Source: Brachyspira sp. SAP_772
GTDB lineage: Bacteria > Spirochaetota > Brachyspiria > Brachyspirales > Brachyspiraceae
Assembly: GCF_009755885.1 (NCBI RefSeq)
Contig: NZ_VYIX01000003.1
Coordinates: forward strand, 207,666 to 245,762
Length of the DNA: 38,097 nt
Direction of reading: 5' to 3'
The notes under the pieces are model-generated. The model was given only the letters and a program-made list of their open reading frames with translations. It had not been told where the DNA came from and did no database searches. How positions within the stretch are numbered: position 1 is the first letter of the stretch; the number at the start of each line of letters is the position of its first letter. Shown in pieces: positions 15,073 to 23,021 of the stretch. Both the position numbers and the translations under genes were made by a program.

Positions 15073-16992
15073 TTATAACTTTAGCATTAATTTACTCATT
15101 CTGCTTGCAAATAATTTAGGGTCTTCTAAAGGAAGTCCTTCAAGTATACAAGCTTCATCATAAAGAAGTTCACTATACTCCTTAAACAAATCAGAAGTTT
15201 TATTAGCCTGATACTCTTTCTCTATAGCTTTAAATACCTCATGAGAAGTATTAATTTCTAATACTCTCTCTGGCTTCATAGCAAACATAGGATTGCCGCT
15301 TTCAGCAAGAACTTTAGCCATATTAAAGCTTATAGAATCTTCTTTATTTGATAAACAAACAACACTCTCTTTAAGTCTGTTAGTCTCTCTAACCTCAGCA
15401 ACCTTATCAGCACCTAACACTTCTTTTATAGCATTAAGTACATCTTTATTAGCAGAATCTTTGTTTTTATCTTTATTTTCTGTGTTGTTATCAGCCTGAA
15501 GTATAGAATGAAGTTTAGTGCCGTCAAACTCTCTCATCATGCTAACCATAAACTCATCAACCCTGTCAGTGAAATAAAGAACTTCATAACCTTTATCTTT
15601 CATGCCTTCCATATGAGGAAGCTTTTCTATTGTAGCTTTATCTTTGGCAGCTGCATAATATATAAACTCTTGGCCTTCTTTCATTCTTGATTTATATTCT
15701 GCTAATGTTGTATATTCTCCGTCAGCTGTTTCTGATGACTGGAATAATAATAAATTAGATAGCTTATCTTTTTTAGTAAAGTCTGAATATATTCCTATCT
15801 TTATAGACTCTCCAAACTCTTTGAAAAACTCTTGATATCTTTTTCTATCATTTTTTAATATATTTTCTAAAGCTTCCAAAACCTTTTTTTCAACATTTGA
15901 TGCTATTCTTTTTAATTGAGTGCTATGCTGTAAAATCTCTCTTGAAATATTTAAAGAGAAGTCAGGAGAATCAACCAAACCTCTAACAAATTTTAAATAT
16001 TCAGGAAGCAAGTCTTTACACTTACCCATTATAAATACGTTTCTTGAATAAAGCTCTAAACCTCTCTCAAAATCTGGATGAAGGAAATTGAAAGGTGCTT
16101 TTGAAGGTATAAACAAAAGTGCAGTATATTCTATAGTACCCTCTGCTCTTGTATGTATTACTTCAAATGGGTCTGCATAGTCGTGGAAATGCTCTTTATA
16201 AAACTCGTTATATTCTTCCGGCTTAACATCGCTTTTTGATTTCTGCCATATACTTACCATTGAGTTAATAGTTTTCTCTTCATATTGCTGAATTTCTTTT
16301 TCGTCTTTTTTTGGTATAGGCATATCCATAATAATAGGATAATGAACATAGTTTGAATATTTATGAATAAGGCTTTCCAAAGTATATCTGTTGCAATAAT
16401 CATCATCAACAAATCCGTCTTCTTCTAAATTTTTATCTTTTGCTTTTAATTTGAGTATGATTTTTGTTCCTCTGTCTTGTTTATCAATATCTTCTATAGA
16501 ATAAGAGCCGTCTCCATTACTCTCCCAACGAACACCCTTTTCACTATCAACATTTTTAGTCTCTATTATAATATCATCAGCAACCATAAATGCAGAATAA
16601 AATCCAACACCAAATTGTCCTATTAAATCTATTCCGCTTTCTTTTGATGCTTCTTTATCTTTTTGTATTCTCTCCAAAAATGCTTTAGTACCGCTTCTTG
16701 CAATAGAGCCTATATTATTGATAACATCTTCTCTTGTCATACCTATTCCGTTATCTATAATGCTTAATGTTCTATTTTGCTCATCTACTTCTATTTTTAT
16801 TCTTAAGTTATCTATATCAGTATATTTATCACTTTTAGTTATAGATTCAAATCTAGCTTTATCTAGAGCATCACTTGCATTTGATATAAGCTCTCTTAAA
16901 AATATTTCTTTATGAGTGTATATAGAATGCACCATTAAATTTAATATCTGTTTTGTTTCGGCTTCAAAATTAAGTATTTGTTTTTCTGCCAT
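15073..16992 (-). CDS. htpG: Chaperone HtpG (Hsp90 family)
   Basis: 639 residues, normal for bacterial Hsp90. The N-terminal GHKL ATPase domain has LRELISNASDALDKARFES (about 34-52), DNGIGM, a GTKAFLE segment and IGQFGVGFYSAFMVAD (about 125-140). The middle domain shows RNVFIMGKCKDLLPEYLKFV and the catalytic-loop region DSPDFSLNISREILQ. The C-terminal dimerisation domain ends ASRMSKLMLKL. It is a cytosolic ATP-dependent chaperone. AAGGAG precedes the ATG. It stands alone, between two repeat-filled gaps. No CIRCE element (TTAGCACTC inverted repeat) is visible upstream, so HrcA control is not indicated. Confidence 0.97.
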   Translation of the reverse strand: MAEKQILNFEAETKQILNLMVHSIYTHKEIFLRELISNASDALDKARFESITKSDKYTDIDNLRIKIEVDEQNRTLSIIDNGIGMTREDVINNIGSIARSGTKAFLERIQKDKEASKESGIDLIGQFGVGFYSAFMVADDIIIETKNVDSEKGVRWESNGDGSYSIEDIDKQDRGTKIILKLKAKDKNLEEDGFVDDDYCNRYTLESLIHKYSNYVHYPIIMDMPIPKKDEKEIQQYEEKTINSMVSIWQKSKSDVKPEEYNEFYKEHFHDYADPFEVIHTRAEGTIEYTALLFIPSKAPFNFLHPDFERGLELYSRNVFIMGKCKDLLPEYLKFVRGLVDSPDFSLNISREILQHSTQLKRIASNVEKKVLEALENILKNDRKRYQEFFKEFGESIKIGIYSDFTKKDKLSNLLLFQSSETADGEYTTLAEYKSRMKEGQEFIYYAAAKDKATIEKLPHMEGMKDKGYEVLYFTDRVDEFMVSMMREFDGTKLHSILQADNNTENKDKNKDSANKDVLNAIKEVLGADKVAEVRETNRLKESVVCLSNKEDSISFNMAKVLAESGNPMFAMKPERVLEINTSHEVFKAIEKEYQANKTSDLFKEYSELLYDEACILEGLPLEDPKLFASRMSKLMLKL

Positions 16993-17063
16993 AATAAACT
17001 CTCCTTATAGGTTTTTATAAATTAAAAAAAATTCTTTATACGGATTAAAGATAAAATATATAA

Positions 17064-17092
17064 AAAGTATTGAAGTGAATATATAAAGTCAA
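17064..17092 (-). promoter_or_regulatory. Possible htpG promoter
   Basis: On the minus strand TTGACT (17092-17087), a 17-bp spacer and TACTTT (17069-17064). This would give a leader of about 65 nt before the htpG ATG. The -10 box is poor. Confidence 0.4.
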
Positions 17093-17260
17093 AAATAAAG
17101 TTTAATATATTATAAAAGAAAAATAAAAAAATTCAAATATTTTTTAATAATAATTATTTTAAGTTTTTATTTGTGGTAGTTTTGCCTTTAACAAAGTACA
17201 CCCGTACAGCATCATATTTATTTTATTGATATAAAATAATAATTTCAATATATTCTAAGA

Positions 17261-17561
17261 ATTCTTAAGTTTTTTATTTTGGTTATTTGCAGGGCTTTGC
17301 CCCCTGCGAAGCGTGCCCATAGGGTAGCACCCCACTTCTTTTGCGACCAAAGGAAGTGCCTTCGGTATTGTTATAAAAGAACCAAAAGAACTGCATTAAA
17401 AAAACTAGCTTTTAAGCATATCCAAAATCAGATATTATTTTATACTAATACATATTCCAACATACAAAGCCATAGTACTTGTACTTTTTGCAACTTTTTG
17501 CTACGGGAAAAAGTTGAATAAAAACAAAGCGAAGCGAAGGCGGGAAAAGAACAACAAAAAA
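17261..17561 (-). repeat. Dispersed modular repeat, copy G
   Basis: Inverted orientation, in the divergent htpG/DUF3793 gap. It holds three cassettes: TGCGAAGCGTGCCCATAGGG in the G-rich tail (17305-17326), a GACCAAAGGAAGTGCCTTCGG module inside the proximal arm region, and GCGAAGCGAAGGCGGG beyond GGGAAAAAGTTGAATAA. The core shares ACTAGCTTTTAAGCATATC with copy D. Confidence 0.8.
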
Positions 17562-17588
17562 GTTAATAATAATATAAAAAACACATAA

Positions 17589-17674
17589 CCGCACGGTAAA
17601 CGAAATTCTGTTTAAAAATTAACTCTATTATTTTACTCCTACTATACTTTTTAATTATATTCTGCGTGCGTTGT
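17589..17674 (+). repeat. CCGCACGG-type repeat, copy 2
   Basis: Begins ACCGCACGGTAAACGAAATT and ends CTGCGTGCGTTGT followed by an A/T run. It is a full-length, same-orientation match to 14285-14374, and again lies next to a modular repeat. Confidence 0.7.
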
Positions 17675-17706
17675 AAAATTTTTTTATAAAAAAAAATAAC
17701 AAAAAA

Positions 17707-17765
17707 GTTAGAATATACTAACAAAACTATTGACATTTTTTAAATATAAGTTAGTATACTCTAAC
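17707..17765 (+). promoter_or_regulatory. Promoter of the DUF3793-flavodoxin operon with two GTTAG-N6-CTAAC operators
   Basis: TTGACA (17730-17735) and TATACT (17755-17760, 19-bp spacer; TAGTAT at 17752 gives 16 bp). A 16-bp site GTTAGAATATACTAAC (17707-17722) lies upstream of the -35, and GTTAGTATACTCTAAC (17750-17765) overlaps the -10. Paired near-palindromes around a promoter indicate repression. The half-sites resemble those of DtxR/MntR-type metal repressors, which would fit the flavodoxin, but the regulator is not identified. The ATG begins 8 nt after the -10, so the mRNA is probably leaderless. Confidence 0.7.
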
Positions 17766-17767
17766 AT

Positions 17768-18349
17768 ATGAATGAGCAAAACTTTGATACATTAATTATT
17801 AACCACTGTGCACCAACCCTTTCTGGTATAAAAATAGCAAACATCTTTACATATCAATACAACTCTAAAAAAGATGTTTACAACAAAATAGCTTCATACA
17901 ACAAAATATTAAACAGCCGCAATATAAATGTGTCTATCATAAAAGATTATGATAGTAAAGTGATAGTTTATGTTTATAATAAAAAAAGGCTTGAAGAATA
18001 TATTTTTGATGATGAGATTTTTGATTTTTTAGAGGATTATGGGTATAAAGATAAAAATCTATATAACTGTATAGAACTATTAAAAAAGAGAATGCGGTAT
18101 AATAAAGATTTTCCACATGAGATAGGTATATTTTTAGGATATCCTCTTATGGACATATACGGCTTTATAAACAATTACGGAAAAAATAGTTTATACGCTG
18201 GTTATTGGAAAGTATATCATAATAAAAAAGAAGCTATCAAAACTTTTGAAAGCTACAATAGATGCAGAGATTTTTATACGAGCACATTTTTAAATGGTAA
18301 GGGCATATTGGAGATAATGGATGATTATAAAGAGTATGCTTATAGTTAA
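17768..18349 (+). CDS. DUF3793 family protein
   Basis: 193 residues. Family hallmarks are visible: HCAPTLSGIKIANIF near the N-terminus (from residue 13), HEIGIFLGYPLMDIYGFINN (about 117-136), and a C-terminal GYWKVYHNKKEA with FESYNRCRDFY. DUF3793 proteins have no established activity and are often found beside flavodoxins or iron-uptake genes in anaerobes. The start is fixed by the family N-terminus; there is no ribosome-binding site, and the promoter -10 lies 8 nt upstream. It is followed 27 nt later by a flavodoxin gene. Inference: a metal- or redox-responsive accessory protein. Confidence 0.85.
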   Translation: MNEQNFDTLIINHCAPTLSGIKIANIFTYQYNSKKDVYNKIASYNKILNSRNINVSIIKDYDSKVIVYVYNKKRLEEYIFDDEIFDFLEDYGYKDKNLYNCIELLKKRMRYNKDFPHEIGIFLGYPLMDIYGFINNYGKNSLYAGYWKVYHNKKEAIKTFESYNRCRDFYTSTFLNGKGILEIMDDYKEYAYS

Positions 18350-18376
18350 TAATTAAAAAAGTTTATGGAGGATAAA

Positions 18377-18808
18377 ATGAGTGATAAAATAGCTATAATA
18401 TATTGGAGTGCTACAGGCAATACTGAGCTTATGGCACAAAGTGTAGAAAAAGGTATAAAAAAATCTGGAGGAGAGGTTGATACATTTAGTGTATCTAGTT
18501 TTAACACTTCAGATATAGATAATTATTCAAAATTAGCATTAGGATGTCCTGCTATGGGAGCTGAGGTTTTAGAAGAATCTGAGTTTCAGCCTTTTTATGA
18601 TGCAATAAGAGATAAACTTTCTAACAAAAAGGTCGTTTTATTTGGCTCTTATGATTGGGGTGATGGCGAATGGATGAGAAATTGGCAGGAAGATGTAAAG
18701 AGTACTGGGGCTTCTTTAGTAAAAGATGGTTTAATTACAAATCTCACTCCAGATGATAATGCTACTGATGAATGCATTACATTAGGAGAAGAATTAGCTA
18801 AGGCGTAA
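18377..18808 (+). CDS. Flavodoxin
   Basis: 143 residues from the ATG at 18377, chosen because GGAGG lies 5 nt upstream; an in-frame ATG at 18365 overlaps that site. It is a short-chain flavodoxin: the FMN phosphate loop is IIYWSATGNTELMA, then LALGCPAMGAEVLEESEFQPF and VLFGSYDWGDGEWMRNW, which bind the isoalloxazine ring and cap it. It carries low-potential electrons in the cytoplasm, often replacing ferredoxin when iron is scarce. It is the second gene of the DUF3793 operon and ends at a strong terminator. Confidence 0.93.
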   Translation: MSDKIAIIYWSATGNTELMAQSVEKGIKKSGGEVDTFSVSSFNTSDIDNYSKLALGCPAMGAEVLEESEFQPFYDAIRDKLSNKKVVLFGSYDWGDGEWMRNWQEDVKSTGASLVKDGLITNLTPDDNATDECITLGEELAKA

Positions 18809-18833
18809 AATAAATAAAGTAAAAGAAATAAAA

Positions 18834-18870
18834 AAGAGGTATTAAAGTAATTTAATGCCTCTTATTTTTT
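18834..18870. terminator. Bidirectional terminator between flavodoxin and aroB
   Basis: AAGAGGTATTAAA pairs with TTTAATGCCTCTT (one G-T pair) around GTAA, with T runs on both sides when read from either strand. It serves the rightward flavodoxin operon and the leftward aroB gene. Confidence 0.85.
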
Positions 18871-18891
18871 ATCTATTTAAACTTTAGAATA

Positions 18892-19944
18892 TTATAAAAA
18901 ATCTATTATATCATTAATGCTTACTTTATTTATTAGAGGTTTTTCTATATCTTCTAAAAACACAAAATTAATTTCATCATTGCTTCTTTTTTTATCTAAT
19001 TTAATTGCATCTTTTAAGTTAATATTAGTTGGTATTTCAGTAGGAAGAGAAAATTTAGCAAATATATTTTTAGCTCTTTCTAATATACTTTTATCTTTAG
19101 TTATAGCTTTTTTTATTCCATACTCTATAGCAAAAATCACTCCTATAGCAACAGCCTCACCATGAAGCAATACCCCATAACCAGCAGCATTTTCTACACT
19201 ATGCCCAATAGTATGACCAAAGTTTAAAAACATTCTCTCTTTTTTCTCTTTATAATCAATCTCTACTATATGGCCTTTTAATTCACAGTTTCTCTTAAGA
19301 ATAAAATCCATATCAAAACTATTATTATTTTCTAAATATTCAAGAAGTTTTTTATCAAATAAAAATGCATGCTTAATAACTTCAGCCATACCAGCATTAA
19401 ACTCTCTCTTTGGAAGCGTATTTAAAACATCACTATCCATTACAACAAGCTTAGGGCTATGAAAAGCACCTACTAAATTTTTACCTTCTTTTATATTAAT
19501 TCCAGTCTTTCCGCCCACAGAAGAATCAACGCAAGCAAGAAGTGTAGTAGGTATCTGCACAAAATCAATTCCTCTCATCCAAGTGGCAGCAGCATACCCT
19601 ACCATATCTCCTATAACGCCGCCTCCTAATGCTATTATTATATCCTTTCGGCTTAACTCATTTTTTGCAAGAGATGAATATATATTATAAATGCTCTCTA
19701 TGTTTTTATTAGTTTCCCCATTTTGAAGTACGCATACAGAAGTGATGATATTTTCTTTCTCTAAACTTTCTTTTACCGTTTCAGTATAGAGTTTATCAAC
19801 TATATCATCAGTAACTATTAAAGCCCTCTTTCCTCTAAGTACTTCTTTTACCAATTTGCCGCTTTCTTTTATAAGTCCGCTTCTAACTAAAATATCATAA
19901 TTAATTTTTACATCGTTGTTTATATTTATATTAACTTTATTCAT
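18892..19944 (-). CDS. aroB: 3-dehydroquinate synthase
   Basis: 350 residues, typical for AroB. It converts DAHP to 3-dehydroquinate, the second step of the shikimate pathway, using NAD and a divalent metal. Visible are the NAD-binding LQNGETNKNIESI, the glycine-rich ALGGGVIGDMVGYAAATWMRG, PTTLLACVDSSVGGKTGIN and KNLVGAFHSPKLVVMD. The metal ligands are in EVIKHAF and in the LNFGHTIGHSVE and LLHGEAVAIG segments. A poor AGGG lies upstream of the ATG. No other aro gene is adjacent. Confidence 0.96.
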   Translation of the reverse strand: MNKVNININNDVKINYDILVRSGLIKESGKLVKEVLRGKRALIVTDDIVDKLYTETVKESLEKENIITSVCVLQNGETNKNIESIYNIYSSLAKNELSRKDIIIALGGGVIGDMVGYAAATWMRGIDFVQIPTTLLACVDSSVGGKTGINIKEGKNLVGAFHSPKLVVMDSDVLNTLPKREFNAGMAEVIKHAFLFDKKLLEYLENNNSFDMDFILKRNCELKGHIVEIDYKEKKERMFLNFGHTIGHSVENAAGYGVLLHGEAVAIGVIFAIEYGIKKAITKDKSILERAKNIFAKFSLPTEIPTNINLKDAIKLDKKRSNDEINFVFLEDIEKPLINKVSINDIIDFL

Positions 19945-20095
19945 ATATATAAGCCCTAATTTATTTTTTTTATATTATAAATTATTTTAAAAAAATAGAT
20001 AATATTTTTACAAAAATAAAATTTATAAATATAATAAAGAAAGATTATATATATTTAAAAACTATCAATTAGCTTTAAAATTTTATATTATTTAT

Positions 20096-20350
20096 TTATT
20101 TTTATTTTATTCAACTTTTTCCCGCCTTCGCTGTGCGGACTTCGTCAAAGTTGCAAAAAGTGCAAGTATTTAAGTCTTATATATTAATAATTATATTAAA
20201 TAATATTTGTATTTTATCTAAAAATGCAGTTGTTTTGCTCCCTTTATACCAATACCACAGGCACTTCCTTCGGTCGTAAAAGAAGTAGGGATGTGTACCC
20301 TAAGGGCACACTTCGCATGGGGCAAAGCCACCACAAACAAAAAATTAAAA
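20096..20350 (+). repeat. Dispersed modular repeat, copy H
   Basis: Same orientation as A-C, filling most of the 423-bp gap between aroB and the next leftward gene. It has GTGCGGACTTCGTC (20133-20146) before the left arm. The 22-bp cassette 20255-20276, identical to the one in B, here lies at the right arm instead. A GTACCCTAAGGGCACACTTC cassette is in the tail. Confidence 0.8.
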
Positions 20351-20367
20351 AATATTAATAAACAAAG

Positions 20368-20775
20368 CTATTTAGATATATCAACGTCTTCTTTTGATTT
20401 TACTTTCTTGTATCTTATCCACCTTCTGCCTTGTATATAATGCATAAACTTTATTAATCTTATAAGTGAATCTTTAAAATTATCATTAGAGTTTTGTTTT
20501 TGTATTTTAGCTATTTCAAATATGCATCTCTCTCCGTCTATATTAAGCCAAGCGGATGTGCATAGTTCATCAAATTCTATATCTTTAATAGGTTTCTTTT
20601 TTAAAAGCCAAGAAGCTATTTTTGTAATGGGGTTATTAACATCAAATATTAAAAGCACTTTTCCGTTATCATTTATTTTCCAATTGGTGTGTATAATCTC
20701 TGGAACATACAATACAAAATTATGCTTATCTTCTTCTTTTAAGAATTTGTCTAACAAAAATTTATTATCTTTCAT
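20368..20775 (-). CDS. PqqD-like protein
   Basis: 135 residues. The core resembles PqqD-family peptide chaperones: a strand-rich start (WKINDNGKVLLIFDVNNPI), FDELCTSAWLNIDGERCIFEIAKIQ in the position of the family's G-S-x-x-W-x-x-I-D-G motif, and a C-terminal helix DSLIRLIKFMHYIQGRRWIRY. PqqD proteins present a precursor peptide to a radical-SAM enzyme, but no radical-SAM or precursor gene lies nearby, so that role is not supported here. Assignment is by pattern only. It lies alone between a modular repeat and a foldback structure. Confidence 0.55.
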   Translation of the reverse strand: MKDNKFLLDKFLKEEDKHNFVLYVPEIIHTNWKINDNGKVLLIFDVNNPITKIASWLLKKKPIKDIEFDELCTSAWLNIDGERCIFEIAKIQKQNSNDNFKDSLIRLIKFMHYIQGRRWIRYKKVKSKEDVDISK

Positions 20776-20815
20776 TTATTTAAGAATCCTATAAATATAT
20801 AAAATTTTATAAAAT

Positions 20816-21029
20816 AATGGGCTTAGCTTATAATAGATTTGTTTCATACTTAATTTTTTTATTTTATAACTGGGGCTTTGCCCCAGACCCCAGTTCTTTT
20901 GTTGACACAAAGAACCAAAAAGACTGCATTTTTTATACATTAAAATTATATATTACTAAAAATCATATTCATATAACTTTATAAAACAGTTTTGAAACAA
21001 TTCTAATACTTAATTTTGCTAAGCCCATT
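20816..21029. repeat. Long foldback with nested inverted repeats (contains half-copy I of the modular repeat)
   Basis: AATGGGCTTAGC (20816-20827) and GCTAAGCCCATT (21018-21029) are perfect 12-bp inverted repeats. Inside them TAGATTTGTTTCA (left, to 20846) and TGAAACAATTCTA (right, from 20993) pair at 12 of 13 positions. The interior (about 20853-20935) is one end of the dispersed modular repeat: CTGGGGCTTTGCCCCAGACC and AAAGAACCAAAAAGACTGCA. It fills the 271-bp gap between OPT and the PqqD-like gene. Confidence 0.7.
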
Positions 21030-21046
21030 TTATATAATTAAAAATA

Positions 21047-22972
21047 TTATTTCTTATCCTTGCTTACAGAATACTTATAAATCCAAGCTGCAAACAATAT
21101 AAATATTATAAATGTAATGGCATTACTTTGAGGAACAATTTTTGAACCAAAATTAATAGCAATGTTCAAAGCAGCCATAACACCTATAAATATACCAGTT
21201 ATAGCATCACCTGCAACCAAACCAGAAGCAAGTAATATACCTTTTTCAACAGCCTCAGTTTTTTCTTCTTCTTTGTCTTTAAACTTCATTTCAACTAATT
21301 TTCTCACTATACCGCCAATAAATATAGTAGTAGTTAAAGTGATAGGCAAATATAAACCTAAAGCCACAGGAAGTATAGGAAGTTTAGCCAAAGCACAAAA
21401 TACTGCAATAGAAGCTCCAATTATAACCAAAGTCCAAGGCAACTGAGCAGTCATAATACCTTCAACTATAAGTTTCATCAAAGTAGCCTGAGGAGCAGGA
21501 ACAGCCTCACTACCAATACCATAAGCAGTTTGCATAAGTATAACAGTAGCAGCAGCACCAACAGAAGCCACACAAAGAGCTATAAACATACCAATTTGTA
21601 TATTCTTAGGAGAACCACCTATTATAAAAGTAGATTTCAAAGACTGAGCAACTCCGCCCGCAGTAGCAGTAGATACACATACAACACCGCAAACAACAAG
21701 AGACATTCTAATACCCTCTTCGCCAATATTACCTGTTAATTTGAAAGCAGTAGCAACAATTAAAAGAGTAGCAATAGTCATACCAGAAACAGGGTTGTTA
21801 CTAGCACCAATAACTCCAACCATTCTTGCAGATACAACAGCAAAAAAGAAACAAAATATTACAGCCAATATACCGCCTAATATTCCGCCGCCAATTATAG
21901 GAACAAGCCAAGTAGCTAAAAAGCCAAATATAGCAGCAGTAATAAGCCATATAATAGGTGCATCTTGATTAATTCTGTCATGATTATCATTACCGCCCTT
22001 CTCACCCATACCAGCTATAGATTTTTTGAAAGAATCTATAATTGTAGGAAGTGATCTTGCTAAAGAAATGAAACCTCCCATAGCAACAGCACCAGCACCA
22101 ATATATCTTATATAACTACCCCAAACTTCCTGGGCAGACATCTCTGATATTAAAGTAGTAGAAGGAAATATTGGAGTGTTAATTAAACTTCCAAAATATT
22201 TAATTATAGGTATAAGACCAAGCCAAGCAACTATACCGCCAGCAAACATTAATGATGAAGTTTCAAGCCCAATAATAAAACCTACACCAAGAAGCGAAGC
22301 TAAAGTATCAACTCCAAGCATAGTTTTTTCATAAGGCTTAATTATATAAGTAGCACTCTCTTTCCAAAAACCAAAGCCTCCAGATAAAAGTTTGTATCCA
22401 ACACCAGCAATGATACCAGTAATCATATACTTAAAACCTTTACCGCCCTCAGAGCCTATTACTAATACTTCAGCTTGAGCCATAGCTTCAGGATAAACTA
22501 AAGAACCATGCTCTTCTACTATCAAATATTTTCTTACAGGTGTAATGAAGAAACAACCCATAAATCCGCCAATAATAGTAACAATTATTACGGTAAATAT
22601 TGAAAGCCCCATACCAAATAATATTAAAGCAGGCAAAATAAATATTATACCGCCAGCAATAGATTCACCAACCGCAGTAAGTGATGCTGCAAAATTAGCT
22701 TCTAATATATTGTTTCTTTTAAATAAAGCTTTAAATACACCAGTAGCAAGTATAGCACCGGGTATACCAGCAGATATTGTAAGACCTACTTTTAATCCTA
22801 AATAAGTGTTGGCAGCTGCAAAAATTATAGCCAATATAACACCAAGTATTATAGAGTAACCTGTCATCTCAGGCATTACTGTGGTAGCAGGTATAAAAGG
22901 TACATAATCCTCACCCTTTATCCCTCCATAAGCATTTTTTGATAGCTTTCTAGCCTCTTCTTTAATAGACAT
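21047..22972 (-). CDS. OPT-family oligopeptide transporter
   Basis: 641 residues with about 15 hydrophobic segments, as in bacterial OPT permeases. Family segments include MTGYSIILGVILAIIFAAAN and YLGLKVGLTISAGIPGAILA in the first two helices, HGSLVYPEAMAQAEVL, and a conserved GASNNPVSGMTIATLLI region around residue 395. OPT proteins take up oligopeptides or metal chelates across the inner membrane, driven by ion gradients. AGGAGAG precedes the ATG. It lies 49 nt downstream of pepD in the same direction, so import and hydrolysis of peptides are probably co-expressed. Confidence 0.93.
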   Translation of the reverse strand: MSIKEEARKLSKNAYGGIKGEDYVPFIPATTVMPEMTGYSIILGVILAIIFAAANTYLGLKVGLTISAGIPGAILATGVFKALFKRNNILEANFAASLTAVGESIAGGIIFILPALILFGMGLSIFTVIIVTIIGGFMGCFFITPVRKYLIVEEHGSLVYPEAMAQAEVLVIGSEGGKGFKYMITGIIAGVGYKLLSGGFGFWKESATYIIKPYEKTMLGVDTLASLLGVGFIIGLETSSLMFAGGIVAWLGLIPIIKYFGSLINTPIFPSTTLISEMSAQEVWGSYIRYIGAGAVAMGGFISLARSLPTIIDSFKKSIAGMGEKGGNDNHDRINQDAPIIWLITAAIFGFLATWLVPIIGGGILGGILAVIFCFFFAVVSARMVGVIGASNNPVSGMTIATLLIVATAFKLTGNIGEEGIRMSLVVCGVVCVSTATAGGVAQSLKSTFIIGGSPKNIQIGMFIALCVASVGAAATVILMQTAYGIGSEAVPAPQATLMKLIVEGIMTAQLPWTLVIIGASIAVFCALAKLPILPVALGLYLPITLTTTIFIGGIVRKLVEMKFKDKEEEKTEAVEKGILLASGLVAGDAITGIFIGVMAALNIAINFGSKIVPQSNAITFIIFILFAAWIYKYSVSKDKK

Positions 22973-23021
22973 TCCTATTTCTCTCCTATTGTTTAATATT
23001 TTTTTATTTAATCATTTTGGT

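Noticed and set aside
16993..17110. A CIRCE/HrcA operator before htpG.
   Set aside because: No TTAGCACTC-N9-GAGTGCTAA-like inverted repeat is present.
17279..17521. An 80-codon frame upstream of the DUF3793 gene.
   Set aside because: It is copy G of the repeat; the translation matches the other repeat frames, not a protein family.
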